A DNA stretch of 64,000 nt from Macrostomum hystrix (Eukaryota; Platyhelminthes; Macrostomidae). Made by a program: the position numbers and the translations under genes. Shown piece by piece: positions 46,858 to 59,181 of the stretch. The stretch lies in NCBI GenBank assembly GCA_950097015.1, contig CATNEN010000038.1, positions 11,346,001-11,410,000 of the forward strand, read 5' to 3'. Below the pieces are notes generated by a model that was not told the origin of the DNA, made no database searches, and saw only the letters and a program-made list of their open reading frames with translations. The stretch's first letter is position 1. Each line of letters starts with the position of its first letter.

Positions 46858-49800
46858 TCATTCATCAGCAGCTAACAGGCGCTCCATGCCGTGGAGAGTG
46901 TTGGTCATCGCTCTAATCTCGGCCTTCTTTACAACCACAATGGTCCACACCAGGAAGAATATGTAGATGGAGCTGGCGCTTATTATTGGCAGGCCGAGGA
47001 AGCCCGCGCCGAGCAGCTTGCTGCAAAAAGCGATTATATAAAAAAAAATTAGCGAACTGCACTACTCGTAAGTAGATATGTAAAAATAATTAAAATAAAT
47101 CACGCTGCAACTAAGTCAAATAAGTCTCAGCTCTCAGGTAGCCAGTCTCAGCACTCAGGTAACCAGTCTCAGCACTCAGGTTACCAGTCTCAGCACTCAG
47201 GTTACCAGTCTCAGCACTCAGGTTACCAGTCTCAGCACTCAGGTAACCAGTCTCAGCACTCAGGTAGCCAGTCTCAGCACTCAGGTAACCAGTCTCAGCA
47301 CTCAGGTAGCCAGTCTCAGCACTCAGGTAACCAGTCTCAGCACTCAGGTAGCCAGTCTCAGCACTAAGGTAACCAGTCTCAGCACTCAGGTAGCCAGTCT
47401 CAGCACTCAGGTTACCAGTCTCAGCACTCAGGTAGCCAGTCTCAGCACTCAGGTAACCAGTCTCAGCACTCAGGTAGCCAGTCTCAGCACTCAGGTAACC
47501 AGTCTCAGCACTCAGGTAGCCAGTCTCAGCACTCAGGTAACCAGTCTCAGCACTCAGGTAGCCAGTCTCAGCACTCAGGTAACCAGTCTCAGCACTCAGG
47601 TAGCCAGTCTCAGCACTCAGGTTACCAGTCTCAGCACTCAGGTTACCAGTCTCAGCACTCAGGTAGCCAGTCTCAGCACTCAGGTAACCAGTCTCAGCAC
47701 TCAGGTAGCCAGTCTCAGCACTCAGGTTACCAGTCTCAGCACTCAGGTAGCCAGTCTCAGCACTCAGGTAACCAGTCTCAGCACTCAGGTAGCCAGTCTT
47801 AGCACTCAGGTAACCAGTCTCAGCACTCAGGTAGCCAGTCTCAGCACTCAGGTAACCAGTCTCAGCACTCAGGTAGCCAGTCTCAGCACTCAGGTAACCA
47901 GTCTCAGCACTAAGGTAACCAGTCTCAGCACTCAGGTAGCCAGTCTCAGCACTCAGGTTACCAGTCTCAGCACTCAGGTAGCCAGTCTCAGCACTCAGGT
48001 AACCAGTCTCAGCACTCAGGTAGCCAGTCTCAGCACTCAGGTTACCAGTCTCAGCACTCAGGAAGCCAGTCTCAGCACTCAGGTAACCAGTCTCAGCACT
48101 CAGGTAGCCAGTCTTAGCACTCAGGTAACCAGTCTCAGCACTCAGGTAGCCAGTCTCAGCACTCAGGTAACCAGTCTCAGCACTCAGGTAGCCAGTCTCA
48201 GCACTCAGGTAACCAGTCTCAGCACTAAGGTAACCAGTCTCAGCACTCAGGTAGCCAGTCTCAGCACTCAGGTAGCCAGTCTCAGCACTCAGGTAGCCAG
48301 TCTTAGCACTCAGGTAACCAGTCTCAGCACTCAGGTAGCCAGTCTCAGCACTCAGGTTACCAGTCTCAGCACTCAGGTAGCCAGTCTCAGCACTCAGGTA
48401 ACCAGTCTCAGCACTCAGGTAGCCAGTCTCAGCACTCAGGTAACCAGTCTCAGCACTCAGGTTACCAGTCTCAGCACTCAGGTAACCAGTCTCAGCACTA
48501 AGGTAACCAGTCTCAGCACTCAGGTAACCAGTCTCAGCACTAAGGTAACCAGTCTCAGCACTAAGGTAACCAGTCTCAGCACTCAGGTAACCAGTCTCAG
48601 CACTCAGGTAGCCAGTCTCAGCACTCAGGTAACCAGTCTCAGCACTCAGGTAGCCAGTCTCAGCACTAAGGTAACCAGTCTCAGCACTCAGGTAGCCAGT
48701 CTCAGCACTCAGGTAGCCAGTCTCAGCACTCAGGTAACCAGTCTCAGCACTCAGGTAGCCAGTCTCAGCACTAAGGTAACCAGTCTCAGCACTCAGGTAG
48801 CCAGTCTCAGCACTCAGGTAACCAGTCTCAGCACTCAGGTAGCCAGTCTCAGCACTCAGGTTACCAGTCTCAGCACTCAGGTAGCCAGTCTCAGCACTCA
48901 GGTTACCAGTCTCAGCACTCAGGTAGCCAGTCTCAGCACTCAGGTAACCAGTCTCAGCACTCAGGTAGCCAGTCTCAGCACTAAGGTAACCAGTCTCAGC
49001 ACTCAGGTAGCCAGTCTCAGCACTAAGGTAACCAGTCTCAGCACTCAGGTAGCCAGTCTCAGCACTCAGGTTACCAGTCTCAGCACTCAGGTTACCAGTC
49101 TCAGCACTCAGGTTACCAGTCTCAGCACTCAGGTAACCAGTCTCAGCACTAAGGTAACCAGTCTCAGCACTCAGGTAACCAGTCTCAGCACTAAGGTAAC
49201 CAGTCTCAGCACTCAGGTAACCAGTCTCAGCACTCAGGTAGCCAGTCTCAGCACTCAGGTAACCAGTCTCAGCACTCAGGTAGCCAGTCTCAGCACTAAG
49301 GTAACCAGTCTCAGCACTCAGGTAGCCAGTCTCAGCACTCAGGTAACCAGTCTCAGCACTCAGGTAGCCAGTCTCAGCACTCAGGTAACCAGTCTCAGCA
49401 CTCAGGTAGCCAGTCTCAGCACTCAGGTAACCAGTCTCAGCACTCAGGTAGCCAGTCTCAGCACTCAGGTAACCAGTCTCAGCACTCAGGTAGCCAGTCT
49501 CAGCACTCAGGTAACCAGTCTCAGCACTCAGGTTACCAGTCTCAGCACTCAGGTTACCAGTCTCAGCACTCAGGTTACCAGTCTCAGCACTCAGGTAACC
49601 AGTCTCAGCACTAAGGTAACCAGTCTCAGCACTCAGGTAACCAGTCTCAGCACTAAGGTAACCAGTCTCAGCACTCAGGTAACCAGTCTCAGCACTCAGG
49701 TTACCAGTCTCAGCACTCAGGTAGCCAGTCTCAGCACTCAGGTAACCAGTCTCAGCACTCAGGTAGCCAGTCTCAGCACTCAGGTAACCAGTCTCAGCAC

Positions 49801-52800
49801 TCAGGTAGCCAGTCTCAGCACTCAGGTAGCCAGTCTCAGCACTCAGGTAACCAGTCTCAGCACTCAGGTAGCCAGTCTCAGCACTCAGGTAACCAGTCTC
49901 AGCACTCAGGTAGCCAGTCTCAGCACTCAGGTAACCAGTCTCAGCACTCAGGTAGCCAGTCTCAGCACTCAGGTAACCAGTCTCAGCACTCAGGTAGCCA
50001 GTCTCAGCACTCAGGTAACCAGTCTCAGCACTCAGGTAGCCAGTCTCAGCACTAAGGTAACCAGTCTCAGCACTCAGGTAGCCAGTCTCAGCACTCAGGT
50101 TACCAGTCTCAGCACTCAGGTAGCCAGTCTCAGCACTCAGGTAACCAGTCTCAGCACTCAGGTAGCCAGTCTCAGCACTCAGGTAACCAGTCTCAGCACT
50201 CAGGTAGCCAGTCTCAGCACTCAGGTAACCAGTCTCAGCACTCAGGTAGCCAGTCTCAGCACTCAGGTAACCAGTCTCAGCACTCAGGTAACCAGTCTCA
50301 GCACTCAGGTAGCCAGTCTCAGCACTCAGGTTACCAGTCTCAGCACTCAGGTAGCCAGTCTCAGCACTCAGGTAGCCAGTCTCAGCACTCAGGTTACCAG
50401 TCTCAGCACTCAGGTAGCCAGTCTCAGCACTCAGGTTACCAGTCTCAGCACTCAGGTAGCCAGTCTCAGCACTCAGGTAACCAGTCTCAGCACTCAGGTA
50501 GCCAGTCTCAGCACTCAGGTAACCAGTCTCAGCACTCAGGTAGCCAGTCTCAGCACTCAGGTAGCCAGTCTCAGCACTCAGGTAACCAGTCTCAGCACTC
50601 AGGTAGCCAGTCTCAGCACTCAGGTAGCCAGTCTCAGCACTAAGGTAACCAGTCTCAGCACTCAGGTAGCCAGTCTCAGCACTAAGGTAACCAGTCTCAG
50701 CACTCAGGTAGCCAGTCTCAGCACTCAGGTAACCAGTCTCAGCACTCAGGTAGCCAGTCTCAGCACTCAGGTAACCAGTCTCAGCACTCAGGTAGCCAGT
50801 CTCAGCACTCAGGTTACCAGTCTCAGCACTCAGGTAGCTAGTCTCAGCACTCAGGTAGCCAGTCTCAGCACTCAGGTAGCCAGTCTCAGCACTCAGGTAA
50901 CCAGTCTCAGCACTCAGGTAGCCAGTCTCAGCACTCAGGTTACCAGTCTCAGCACTCAGTTAGCCAGTCTCAGCACTCAGGTAGCCAGTCTCAGCACTCA
51001 GGTAGCCAGTCTCAGCACTCAGGTAGCCAGTCTCAGCACTCAGGTAGCCAGTCTCAGCACTCAGGTAACCAGTCTCAGCACTCAGGTAGCCAGTCTCAGC
51101 ACTCAGGTAGCCAGTCTCAGCACTCAGGTAGCCAGTCTCAGCTCATTCAGGGGGCAAACCTGGCGCAGAGCAGCAGCACTAGGGCCAGCAGTAGGCAGGC
51201 GCCAAAGTAGATTCTGTCTCGGCCAGCAGCGGCCACACCGTTTTGCATGATTGGCAGGCAGCGTTTGAGCAGGTCGCGCCTGACAGGCAGGTTTGGACCC
51301 AGAGTAGCCGGCTGGGTCACCGAGCGGGTGAGCTGCAGCTCAGCCTGGACACCTTCGTGGTCCGAGTAGTTGAACGACTCGCCAGGAATCTTTTGAGATG
51401 GGCGGTGCGGAGAAATGAGAAACATGAGACAGACTGTGAGAAACATGAGACAGACTATGAGAAACATGAGACAGACTGTGAGAAACATAAGACAGTCTGT
51501 GAGAAACATGAGACAGACTGTGAGAAACATGAGAGACTGTGAGAAACATGAGGCAGACTGTGAGATACATGAGACAGTCTGTGAGAAAAATGAGACAGTC
51601 TGTGAGAAACATGAGACAGACTGTGAGAAACATGAGACAGACTGTGAGAAACATGAGACAGTCTGTGAAAAACATGAGACAGTCTGTGAGAAACATGAGA
51701 CAGTCTGTGAGAAACATGAGACAGTCTGTGAGAAACATGAGACAGACTGTGAGATACATGAGACAGACTGTGAGAAACATGAGACAGTCTGTGAGAAACA
51801 TGAGACAGTCTGTGAGAAACATGAGACAGACTGTGAGATACATGAGACAGTCTGTGAGAAACATGAGACAGACTGTCAGAAACATGAGACAGACTGTGAG
51901 AAACATGAGACAGTCTGTGAGAAACATGAGACAGACTGTGAGAAACATAAGACAGACTGTCAGAAACATGAGACAGACTGTGAGAAACATGAGACAGTCT
52001 GTGAGAAACATGAGACAGACTGTGAGATACATGACACAGACTATGAGAAACATGAGACAGTCTGTGAGAAACATGAGACAGTCTGTGAGAAACGTGAGAC
52101 AAACTGTGAGATACATGAGACAGACTATGAGAAACATGAGACAGTCTGTGAGAAACATGAGACAGACTGTGAGAAACATGAGACAGTCTGTGAGAAGCAT
52201 GAGACAGTCTGTGAAAAACGTGAGACAAACTGTGAGAAATGTAAGACAGACTTTGAGCAGTGTTAGCAGGAATCGAGACAAGTATTTTCTCACCTGGCCA
52301 AGAGCAAGCCGACAGTCCAGACATTCGAATCGCGACCCGGCGGCGCCGCCATAGAGAATGTAGTCTAGACGCTCGGGAAACGGTCGGTTCTTGCTACTGA
52401 ACGAGTTGCCAGGCCTGTCGCAGGTGAAGCCATCCTTGTCCTCGCAAGCAGCAGCGCCTTGGATAGAAATTTATATTTATTATTCTTACATCAAGTTAAA
52501 CCGAAATCTTACAGCAATCAAACTAAAATCTTACCCTCTGAAACTGAAATCTCACCCACTGAAACTAATATCTCACCCACTGAAACTGAAATCTCACCCA
52601 CTGAAAATAAGATCTCGCCCACTGAAACTGAAATCTCACCCACTGAAACTGAAATCTCACCCACTGAAACTAATATCTCACCCACTGAAACTGAAATCTC
52701 ACCCACTGAAACTGAAATCTCGCCCACTCAAATCTGAAATCTCACCCACTGAAACTGAAATCTCACCCACTGAAACTAATATCTCACGCACTGAAACTAA

Positions 52801-55800
52801 AATCTCACCCACTGAAACTAAAATCTCACCCAATGAAACTAATATCTCACCCACTGAAACTAAAATCTCACCCACTGAAACTGAAATCTCATCCATTGAA
52901 AATAAAATCTCACCCACTGAAACTAAAATCTCACACACGGAAACTAAAATCTCACCTAATGAAACTAAAATCTCACCTAATGAAACTAAAATCTCACCTA
53001 ATGAAACTAAAATCTCACCTAATGAAACTAAAATCTCACCTAATGAAACTAATATCTCACCCACTGAAACTAATATCTCACCCACTGAAACTGAAATCTC
53101 ACCCACTGAAACTAAAATCTCACCCACTGAAACTAAAATCTCACCCAATGAAACGAAAATCTCACCCACGGAAACTAAAATCTCACCTAATGAAACTAAA
53201 ATCTCACCTAATGAAACTAAAATCTCACCTAATGAAACTAAAATCTCACCTAATGAAACTAAAATCTCACCTAATGAAACTAAAATCTCACTACCATGAG
53301 GCAGCAACAACAGAGCGGAAATATTTGTCCCCAACTAACCAGAGTGCTCAACCCAGGCGTCTTTGAGTCCAGTGTTAGCAAGCAGCAGTCGCAGGCCCAG
53401 GGTGTCCGGGTTCAGGTTGAGATCGCCGCACAGCAATGCAGCATCGCAGCCAACGCTAGTCAGCCTGACGAAGGTGCTCAGCTCGTGCGCCTGAGACAGC
53501 CGGTGCGGCAAATATTCGTCGCTCTCTCTATTGTACTCAGCGTGAAGGTGAGTGACGTAGCAGGCCAGGCTGAGGTCGCCAGGGAGTCGAACCCTGGCCA
53601 TGCCGACGCCCTTTCCGCCGAACCAGTCGCCGTGCTGCAGCCGATGCGGGAAGCCGTTGGCCGCGTAGCGATAGAAGAAGGTCTCCACGATTGGGAATCG
53701 GCTGAAGATGCAGCAGCCGCTGCCGATCAAGTTGCTAAGGACGTAGCATGGGGATTAGGCCATAGACGATAGTGGACGCAGAGCATTCAGCCACCGAGTA
53801 CTTCTGACACACTTTATGGCAGGCGACTTGAAGGCTTTTGATTTTGACTTTGATGTCATTTGGATGTCATTTTTAAGTACTGAGTGCCACTTTAAAGTTC
53901 ATTATCCTATTTTTGGCGAACTAGATGCCTTTCTAGGAAGAGACAGCCATTTTGAAGTACTGGGTATCATTTTAAAGCACAGACTTCCAATTTTACGTTC
54001 ACTTTGTATGAAAAGACCGTCGTTTCGATGCACGAACTGCGACTTTGAAGTACTGGATGTATTTTCTAAGTACCAAATGCCACTTTGAAGGTCAAACTGC
54101 TATTTTGAAGTACTTGATGTATTTTCTAAGTACCAAATGCCACTTTGAAGGTCAAACTGCTATTTTGAAGTACTTGATGTATTTTCTAAGTACCAAATGC
54201 CACTTTGAAGGTTAAACTGCCATTTTGAAGTACTTGATGTATTTTCTAAGTACCAAATGCCACTTTCAAGGTTAAACTGCTATTTTGAAGTACTTGATGT
54301 ATTTTCTAAGTACCAAATGCCACTTTGAAGGTTAAACTGCCATTTTGAAGTACTTGATGTATTTTCTAAGAACCAAATGCCACTTTGAAGGTCAAACTGT
54401 CATTTTGAAGTACTTGATGTATTTTCTAAGTACCAAATGCCACTTTGAAGGTCAAACTGCTATTTTGAAGTACTTGATGTATTTTCTAAGTACCAAATGC
54501 CACTTTGAAGGTTAAACTGCCATTTTGAAGTACTTGATGTATTTTCTAAGTACCAAATGCCACTTTGAAGGTCAAACTGCTATTTTGAAGTACTTGATGT
54601 ATTTTCTAAGTACCAAATGCCACTTTGAAGGTTAAACTGCCATTTTGAAGTACTTGATGTATTTTCTAAGTACCAAATGCCACTTTGAAGGTCAAACTGC
54701 TATTTTGAAGTACTTGATGTATTTTCTAAGTACCAAATGCCACTTTGAAGTTAAACTGCCATTTTGAAGTACTTGATGTATTTTCTAAGAACCAAATGCC
54801 ACTTTGAAGGTCAAACTGTCATTTTGAAGTACTGGATGTATTTTCTAAGTACCAAATGCCACTTTGAAGGTCAAACTGTCATTTTGAAGTACTTGATGTA
54901 TTTTCTAAGTACCAAATGCCACTTTGAAGGTCAAACTGTCATTTTGAAGTACTTGATGTATTTTCTAAGTACCAAATGCCACTTTGAAGGTCAAACTGTC
55001 ATTTTGAAGTACTGGATGTATTTTCTAAGTACCAAATGCCACTTTGAAGGTTAAACTACCACTTTTGAAGCCTTTTATAAGTACTAACAGCCACTATAAA
55101 GTACCTTCAATTTACTGAAGGTTAAACTGCCACTTTTTAGTACTTGATGTCAATTATTATAAGTACTAACTGCCACGTACTGCAATTGTTTGATGCACTT
55201 CACTTTGCAGTTCACTTCACTTTGAAGCACAGAGCGTAATCACAACGATTTACTCTGCCACTTAGAAGTAAAGAAATTTCAATACTAACACTGAAGCCTA
55301 TCTATTTTTTTAAATAGAACTAACTTACCTATGAAAATACTGCGAGTGCTGATAAGATTTCTGCATCTTTTTACGAATCTTTTCAAAGTCGCCGTCAGTC
55401 CAAACCTAAGAAAGAATGAATTTTGTCCTAATTTAGACACCCCGAAATTGATTTAATTGTAAAAAATAGACAACAAAGGTTTTAATATTTTTAGCTACCT
55501 CCTGTAGAAACACAATGTCGTGCTCGCCCTCAGACAGGGTGTTGGAAATAGCTGTTAGGCGTTCGTGTCGCTTCTCGCAGGCCAGCGGAGTGAATACACC
55601 CCTGGTTTAGACATTGTGAAACAACGAAATTTAACATAAATTCAACATATTGACTGTCACTATTTTGATTGCAGCCATTGTAATCTAGCTAGGCAATGAC
55701 TATACTTAGCTAACTATGACGTACTATGGACACAGTAAAGAAAAAGTACATTTTTTTCTCTGTATTGTCAACTTTTACTAATAGCTAAATTCAAACAGCC

Positions 55801-58800
55801 TCCCAGATGGCCAAGTCCAAGGCAAAGAGATCTCAGTGCAAGAGGAAAATGTGTAAACCACTCTGTCCTACTAACACCAATAGTCTAGATCAGGGGTCGG
55901 CAAACTCCGGCCCGCGGGCCAGATGCGGCCCTTAAAGCTCCCAAATCCGGCCCGTTGCCCCTTCCGACACCTATTGTATACAGTTTCATCTTTCCCCTGT
56001 CTCATCTCTCCCGTGTGTCGCCTTTCCCCCTGTCTCATCTCTCCCGTGTGTCGCCTTTCCCCCTGTCTCATCTCTCCCGTGTGTCACCTCTCCCGTGTCT
56101 TATCTCTCCATTGTCTCGTCTCTCCCGTGTCTTATCTCTCCATTGTCTCATCTCTTCCGTGTCTTATCTCTCCATTTTCTCGTCTGTTCTGTGCCTTGTC
56201 TCTCCTTTGTCTCACCTCTCCTGTGTCTTATCTCTCCCGTGTCTCCATCTCTCCCGTGTGTCATCTCTCCCTTGTCTCGTCTCTCCCGTGTCTCATCTCT
56301 CCATTGTCTCATCTCTTCCGCGTCTTATCTCTCCATTGTCTCGTCTCTCCCGTGTCTTATCTCTCCATTGTCTCGTCTCTCCCGTGTCTTGTCTCTCCTT
56401 TGTCTCACCTCTCCTGTGTCTTATCTCTCCCGTGTCTCATCTCTCCCGTGTGTCATCTCTCCAATGTCTCGTCTCTCCCGTGTCTTATCTCTCCTTTGTC
56501 TCATCTCTCTCGTGTCTCGTCTCTTCTCTCTCTCATCTCTTCTCTCTTTCATCTCTCCCCTATCTCTGATACATTTCTCTTAGATTTCTACAGTCTGCGC
56601 GGCCCGCTGTCGTCTTTTAGGTTCTCTATTTGGCCCGCTAGCTAATAAGTTTGCCGACCCCTGGTCTAGATCATTTAGTACATGCCAGAAAATTTGGGCT
56701 TGCACTGGTGTTGCCTGCCTAATTTGGTATGCATGGTTTGGTGTGCACTTGCATCACATTGAAGTCTAGTGTGTACATTTGCTTTATTGCCTAGGGTGGG
56801 TATCACAGGCATGTAGCACTAATATATATATATATATATATATAATGCATAAATTAGGATAGATGCTTTATGAGCATACCCTTGCTAGAGCATAAAGATT
56901 GCTCATAAGATGAGTTTGTGGAAGTTTGTGGCAGATTATGGGGTCAGTTAATTGTATTTCTACATATATATATTATTTTTTGCTTTTGTTCTCATAATAG
57001 TTTATAAATGTTTTTAATCACAAATTTTAACCATAGTAGATTTATTACTTACATTTTTAATGTTTATATTTAAAAAATTAAATGTCTGCTTAAAACACTA
57101 TTTAATGCTAACCACTGCACATTTTTTATTTTGTAATAGCTATGGCAACCATAAGCATTAGCATAACTGCATGATATTATTTAAATTTAGTGAGGCAGGC
57201 CCGAGAAAAATCTACTGTATATTACAAAGTTAAAACTATGCCAAATATCATATATTATTTGCAATCTTTTTGTTGTTTAAATGCACCCCTCAACCCCCAC
57301 CCAAATGCTATATATATTGTGAAATTTTGCCATAAGAACCTCAATGTGTTTGTCCCAAATAAAAATTGTTTGAGACAAGAGAGAAATAGAACAGAAAATA
57401 GAATAGAAAAATGAAGTGAATGGAAATTGTTTCATGTGTTGATTACTTACTAAGATAGAATAATATAGATATTGATACATTCTGAATAAGGAAGGTTAAC
57501 AAAATATTTGTGCTGAATTAAGCAGCGTTAATCCATTGGAAGCTCAATAGGATTGGTCTAAACCAGTGCACTTATGTGAATATTAGGGAATTACTATAGG
57601 GCCTCTTGCCACTTGGACACTAAATTGCTATCATAGATAAATAGTAATAAGATTGTTCTGAGTTCAATTGCAGGAAAATTAGCCAATACATGGAAGTGCT
57701 TATTCCCATGGTCCCATGCCAATAATTTTAATTTTATCCACATGGATCCATGCCGATAATTTTCTGCTTATCCACACAGCAGATTGTTTTGCCAATGACT
57801 TGAAGAACTCAAAGCACATATTTTACAGGAACTGTGTAGCAATTTTCATGCACTATATACAACTGGCCATACATGTTTTCCAGAACCTGCAGTACCTGTA
57901 GTAGGGCCTCTTTTAATTACAAGCAATGCACACATTAAATTTCAAATAATTGTTAATTTAAAATAATATGTAATGTTGCTAACAATTGCATGAAGAATTG
58001 CATTGGTATTAGTTACACATGAGCTTGAAATATATGATGCACATGCGCAAATGATACTACCAACTCGTTACCGTATGAAAATAAGGTTTCAGAAACCCGA
58101 CGAAAGTATGTTAACTAGTTCCACACTTTCCTCTGGGAATCTTTACAATTGTGTGTCCTTTGGACTTAGGCGTTAAATTCTTGAGAGTTAAAACAGTGTC
58201 CCAATGCTTTTGCTAGACAATTTTCTTTGCTGTAGACCTATTCATGCAAGCTGCCATATGATTAAGCAGAAAATTATTGGCACAGATCCATCTGGATAAA
58301 ATTGAAATTATTGGCACAGGACTGTGGGAATAAGCTCTGCCCCAATACACTAAGGAATGCAGAGATAAATAGATAATAGGGATAGGGCCTAGCCAAAATT
58401 TACAATATTGCAATTTTTGCAGATAGGAGGTAAAAAGAGAGAGGGGGCCTGCAACATTAGCTTTATTCCAGATGCATTGGTTTTCAAAAAGATTCAACTG
58501 ATTAAAAAACTAAGAGGAAAAAAGTAATTTTAGTTTTTTGGATTTTTGTTTTAATTGGTTTTCATTTTGCCAACTGATAATAAATTATTTCAAATTAAGG
58601 CCTGCAATAAATTATCTATTTATCTGACTTTTTATGGAGGAAATCAGTTCGATGGTTCTGTATTTTTCATTATGTTCCTAAAGAAACTTGAGAATATCAT
58701 TTGATACATGGAAATGTGTGTAACTATCTACATATTTTGTATAGCCTATGTGGATGCATAGCTAATATACCTTTCTTAAATGAGGAAAATAATAGAGAAA

Positions 58801-59181
58801 TGACTTCAACAACAACTTATGGCATAACATTCAAATAGGGCTGTTGAAATCAGCATACACTGGCACACAGACTTGATTTGGCCGAGAATTAGTTCCTGCA
58901 TGCACTGGACACCTTCGTGACTATGGATGGCAATCCATTTTTTATAAATCCATTTTTGGTAGAATTGGGCACTTTACATGTACTTTCTTTCGCAATGCAC
59001 AATACACAACACAATACTTTCGTACTAAATAGTAAATAATAGTCTTGGCTAATAAAAAAATAGACTGCATGTCGTCTTATAAAAATACCTATACCTAAAG
59101 AAAGAAAGTAAATCCGAGTCCCCACTTAGTCGTTAAATTCAAGGCTTACCAACAATTAAGAGTAACAACCTTCAGTTTCAT
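46858..59181 (-). CDS. SMPD2: Neutral sphingomyelinase, SMPD2/nSMase1-like
   Basis: Mg2+-dependent phosphodiesterase of the endonuclease/exonuclease/phosphatase fold, anchored by two C-terminal helices. Seven phase-matched exons: 59181-59150, 55601-55499, 55405-55329, 53734-53340, 52457-52294, 51389-51160, 47020-46858; 1164 nt, 387 aa. Start MKLKVVTLNCW. Metal-binding Glu in VFLQE|VWTDGDF (about residue 45). Then IGSGCCIFSRFPI, HGDWFGGKGVGM, YVTHLHAEYNRESDEYLPHR, the GDLNLNP motif, ERLDYILYGG and the catalytic SDHEG. Membrane segments are FGACLLLALVLLLCAS (about 318-334) and IISASSIYIFFLVWTIVVV (about 342-362). The tail ends LHGMERLLAADE. This layout matches SMPD2, including the two terminal helices. 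The exon 6 donor is weak (CCAG|GTTTGC); read-through would add RFAP and stop, removing helix 2. All introns except the short 55406-55498 contain repeats or transposons. Confidence 0.92.
47125..51142. repeat. 4-kb, 21-bp satellite filling SMPD2 intron 6
   Basis: About 190 copies of CCAGTCTCAGCACTCAGGTA + A/G. The units differ mainly at GGTAACC, GGTAGCC, GGTTACC and rare TAAGG variants. It is the longest array in the window. It begins about 18 bp after the exon 6 donor and ends about 105 bp before the exon 7 acceptor. The plus strand carries CACTCAG|GTAACC in many units, a splice-junction-like motif on the strand opposite to the gene. Blocks of variants recur, for example around 48480-48560, 49120-49210 and 49590-49680. 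Confidence 0.97.
51408..52262. repeat. 21-bp array filling SMPD2 intron 5
   Basis: About 40 copies of GAGAAACATGAGACAGACTG + T. In the SMPD2 sense it is pyrimidine-rich (GTCTGTCTCATGTTTCTC). It ends about 20 bp from the exon 6 acceptor and starts about 32 bp from the exon 5 donor. Confidence 0.96.
52505..53297. repeat. 21-bp array filling SMPD2 intron 4
   Basis: About 37 copies of AAATCTCACCCACTGAAACT + G. In the SMPD2 sense the units nearest the donor read GTGAGATTTTAGTTTCATTA + G, so adjacent units create TTTCATTAG|GTGAGAT; the others have GGGTGAGAT. It begins about 43 bp after the donor at 53340. Confidence 0.96.
54040..55065. repeat. 60-bp array in SMPD2 intron 3
   Basis: About 17 copies of a 60-bp unit (CTTGATGTATTTTCTAAGTA + CCAAATGCCACTTTGAAGGTCAAACTGCTATTTTGAAGTA). 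More diverged half-units of the TTTGAAGTACTGGATG type extend it leftward to about 53820. Confidence 0.95.
55891..56663. mobile_element. hAT-type non-autonomous element, 773 bp, in SMPD2 intron 1
   Basis: Perfect 16-bp terminal inverted repeats CAGGGGTCGGCAAACT (left) and AGTTTGCCGACCCCTG (right), flanked by a perfect 8-bp target duplication GTCTAGAT (55883-55890 and 56664-56671). The left end continues CCGGCCCGCGGGCCAGATGC, typical of hAT elements. The interior (about 55985-56570) is a roughly 16-bp pyrimidine-rich TCTCATCTCTCCCGTG array, so the element carries an expanded satellite. No transposase. Confidence 0.93.
56820..56845. repeat. (TA)n microsatellite
   Basis: Uninterrupted alternating TA of about 25 bp within SMPD2 intron 1. 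Confidence 0.9.
57691..58341. repeat. Inverted pair of ~90-bp repeats in SMPD2 intron 1
   Basis: 57691-57782 and 58250-58341 are inverted copies at roughly 80% identity, sharing CTTATTCCCA, GCCAATAATTT, AATTTTATCCA and AATAATTTTCTGCTTA. They are about 470 bp apart. This could be a palindromic element or two oppositely inserted copies. The rest of 56672-59149 is AT-rich, with no exon seen. Confidence 0.75.

Noticed and set aside
47125-51142. CRISPR-like regular repetition
   Set aside because: Contiguous 21-bp satellite with no spacers, in an animal genome.
51340-52354. Frames of 271-317 codons over the 21-bp MRQT/CEKHETD-type repeat
   Set aside because: They lie within SMPD2 intron 5 and arise from a 21-bp stop-free unit.
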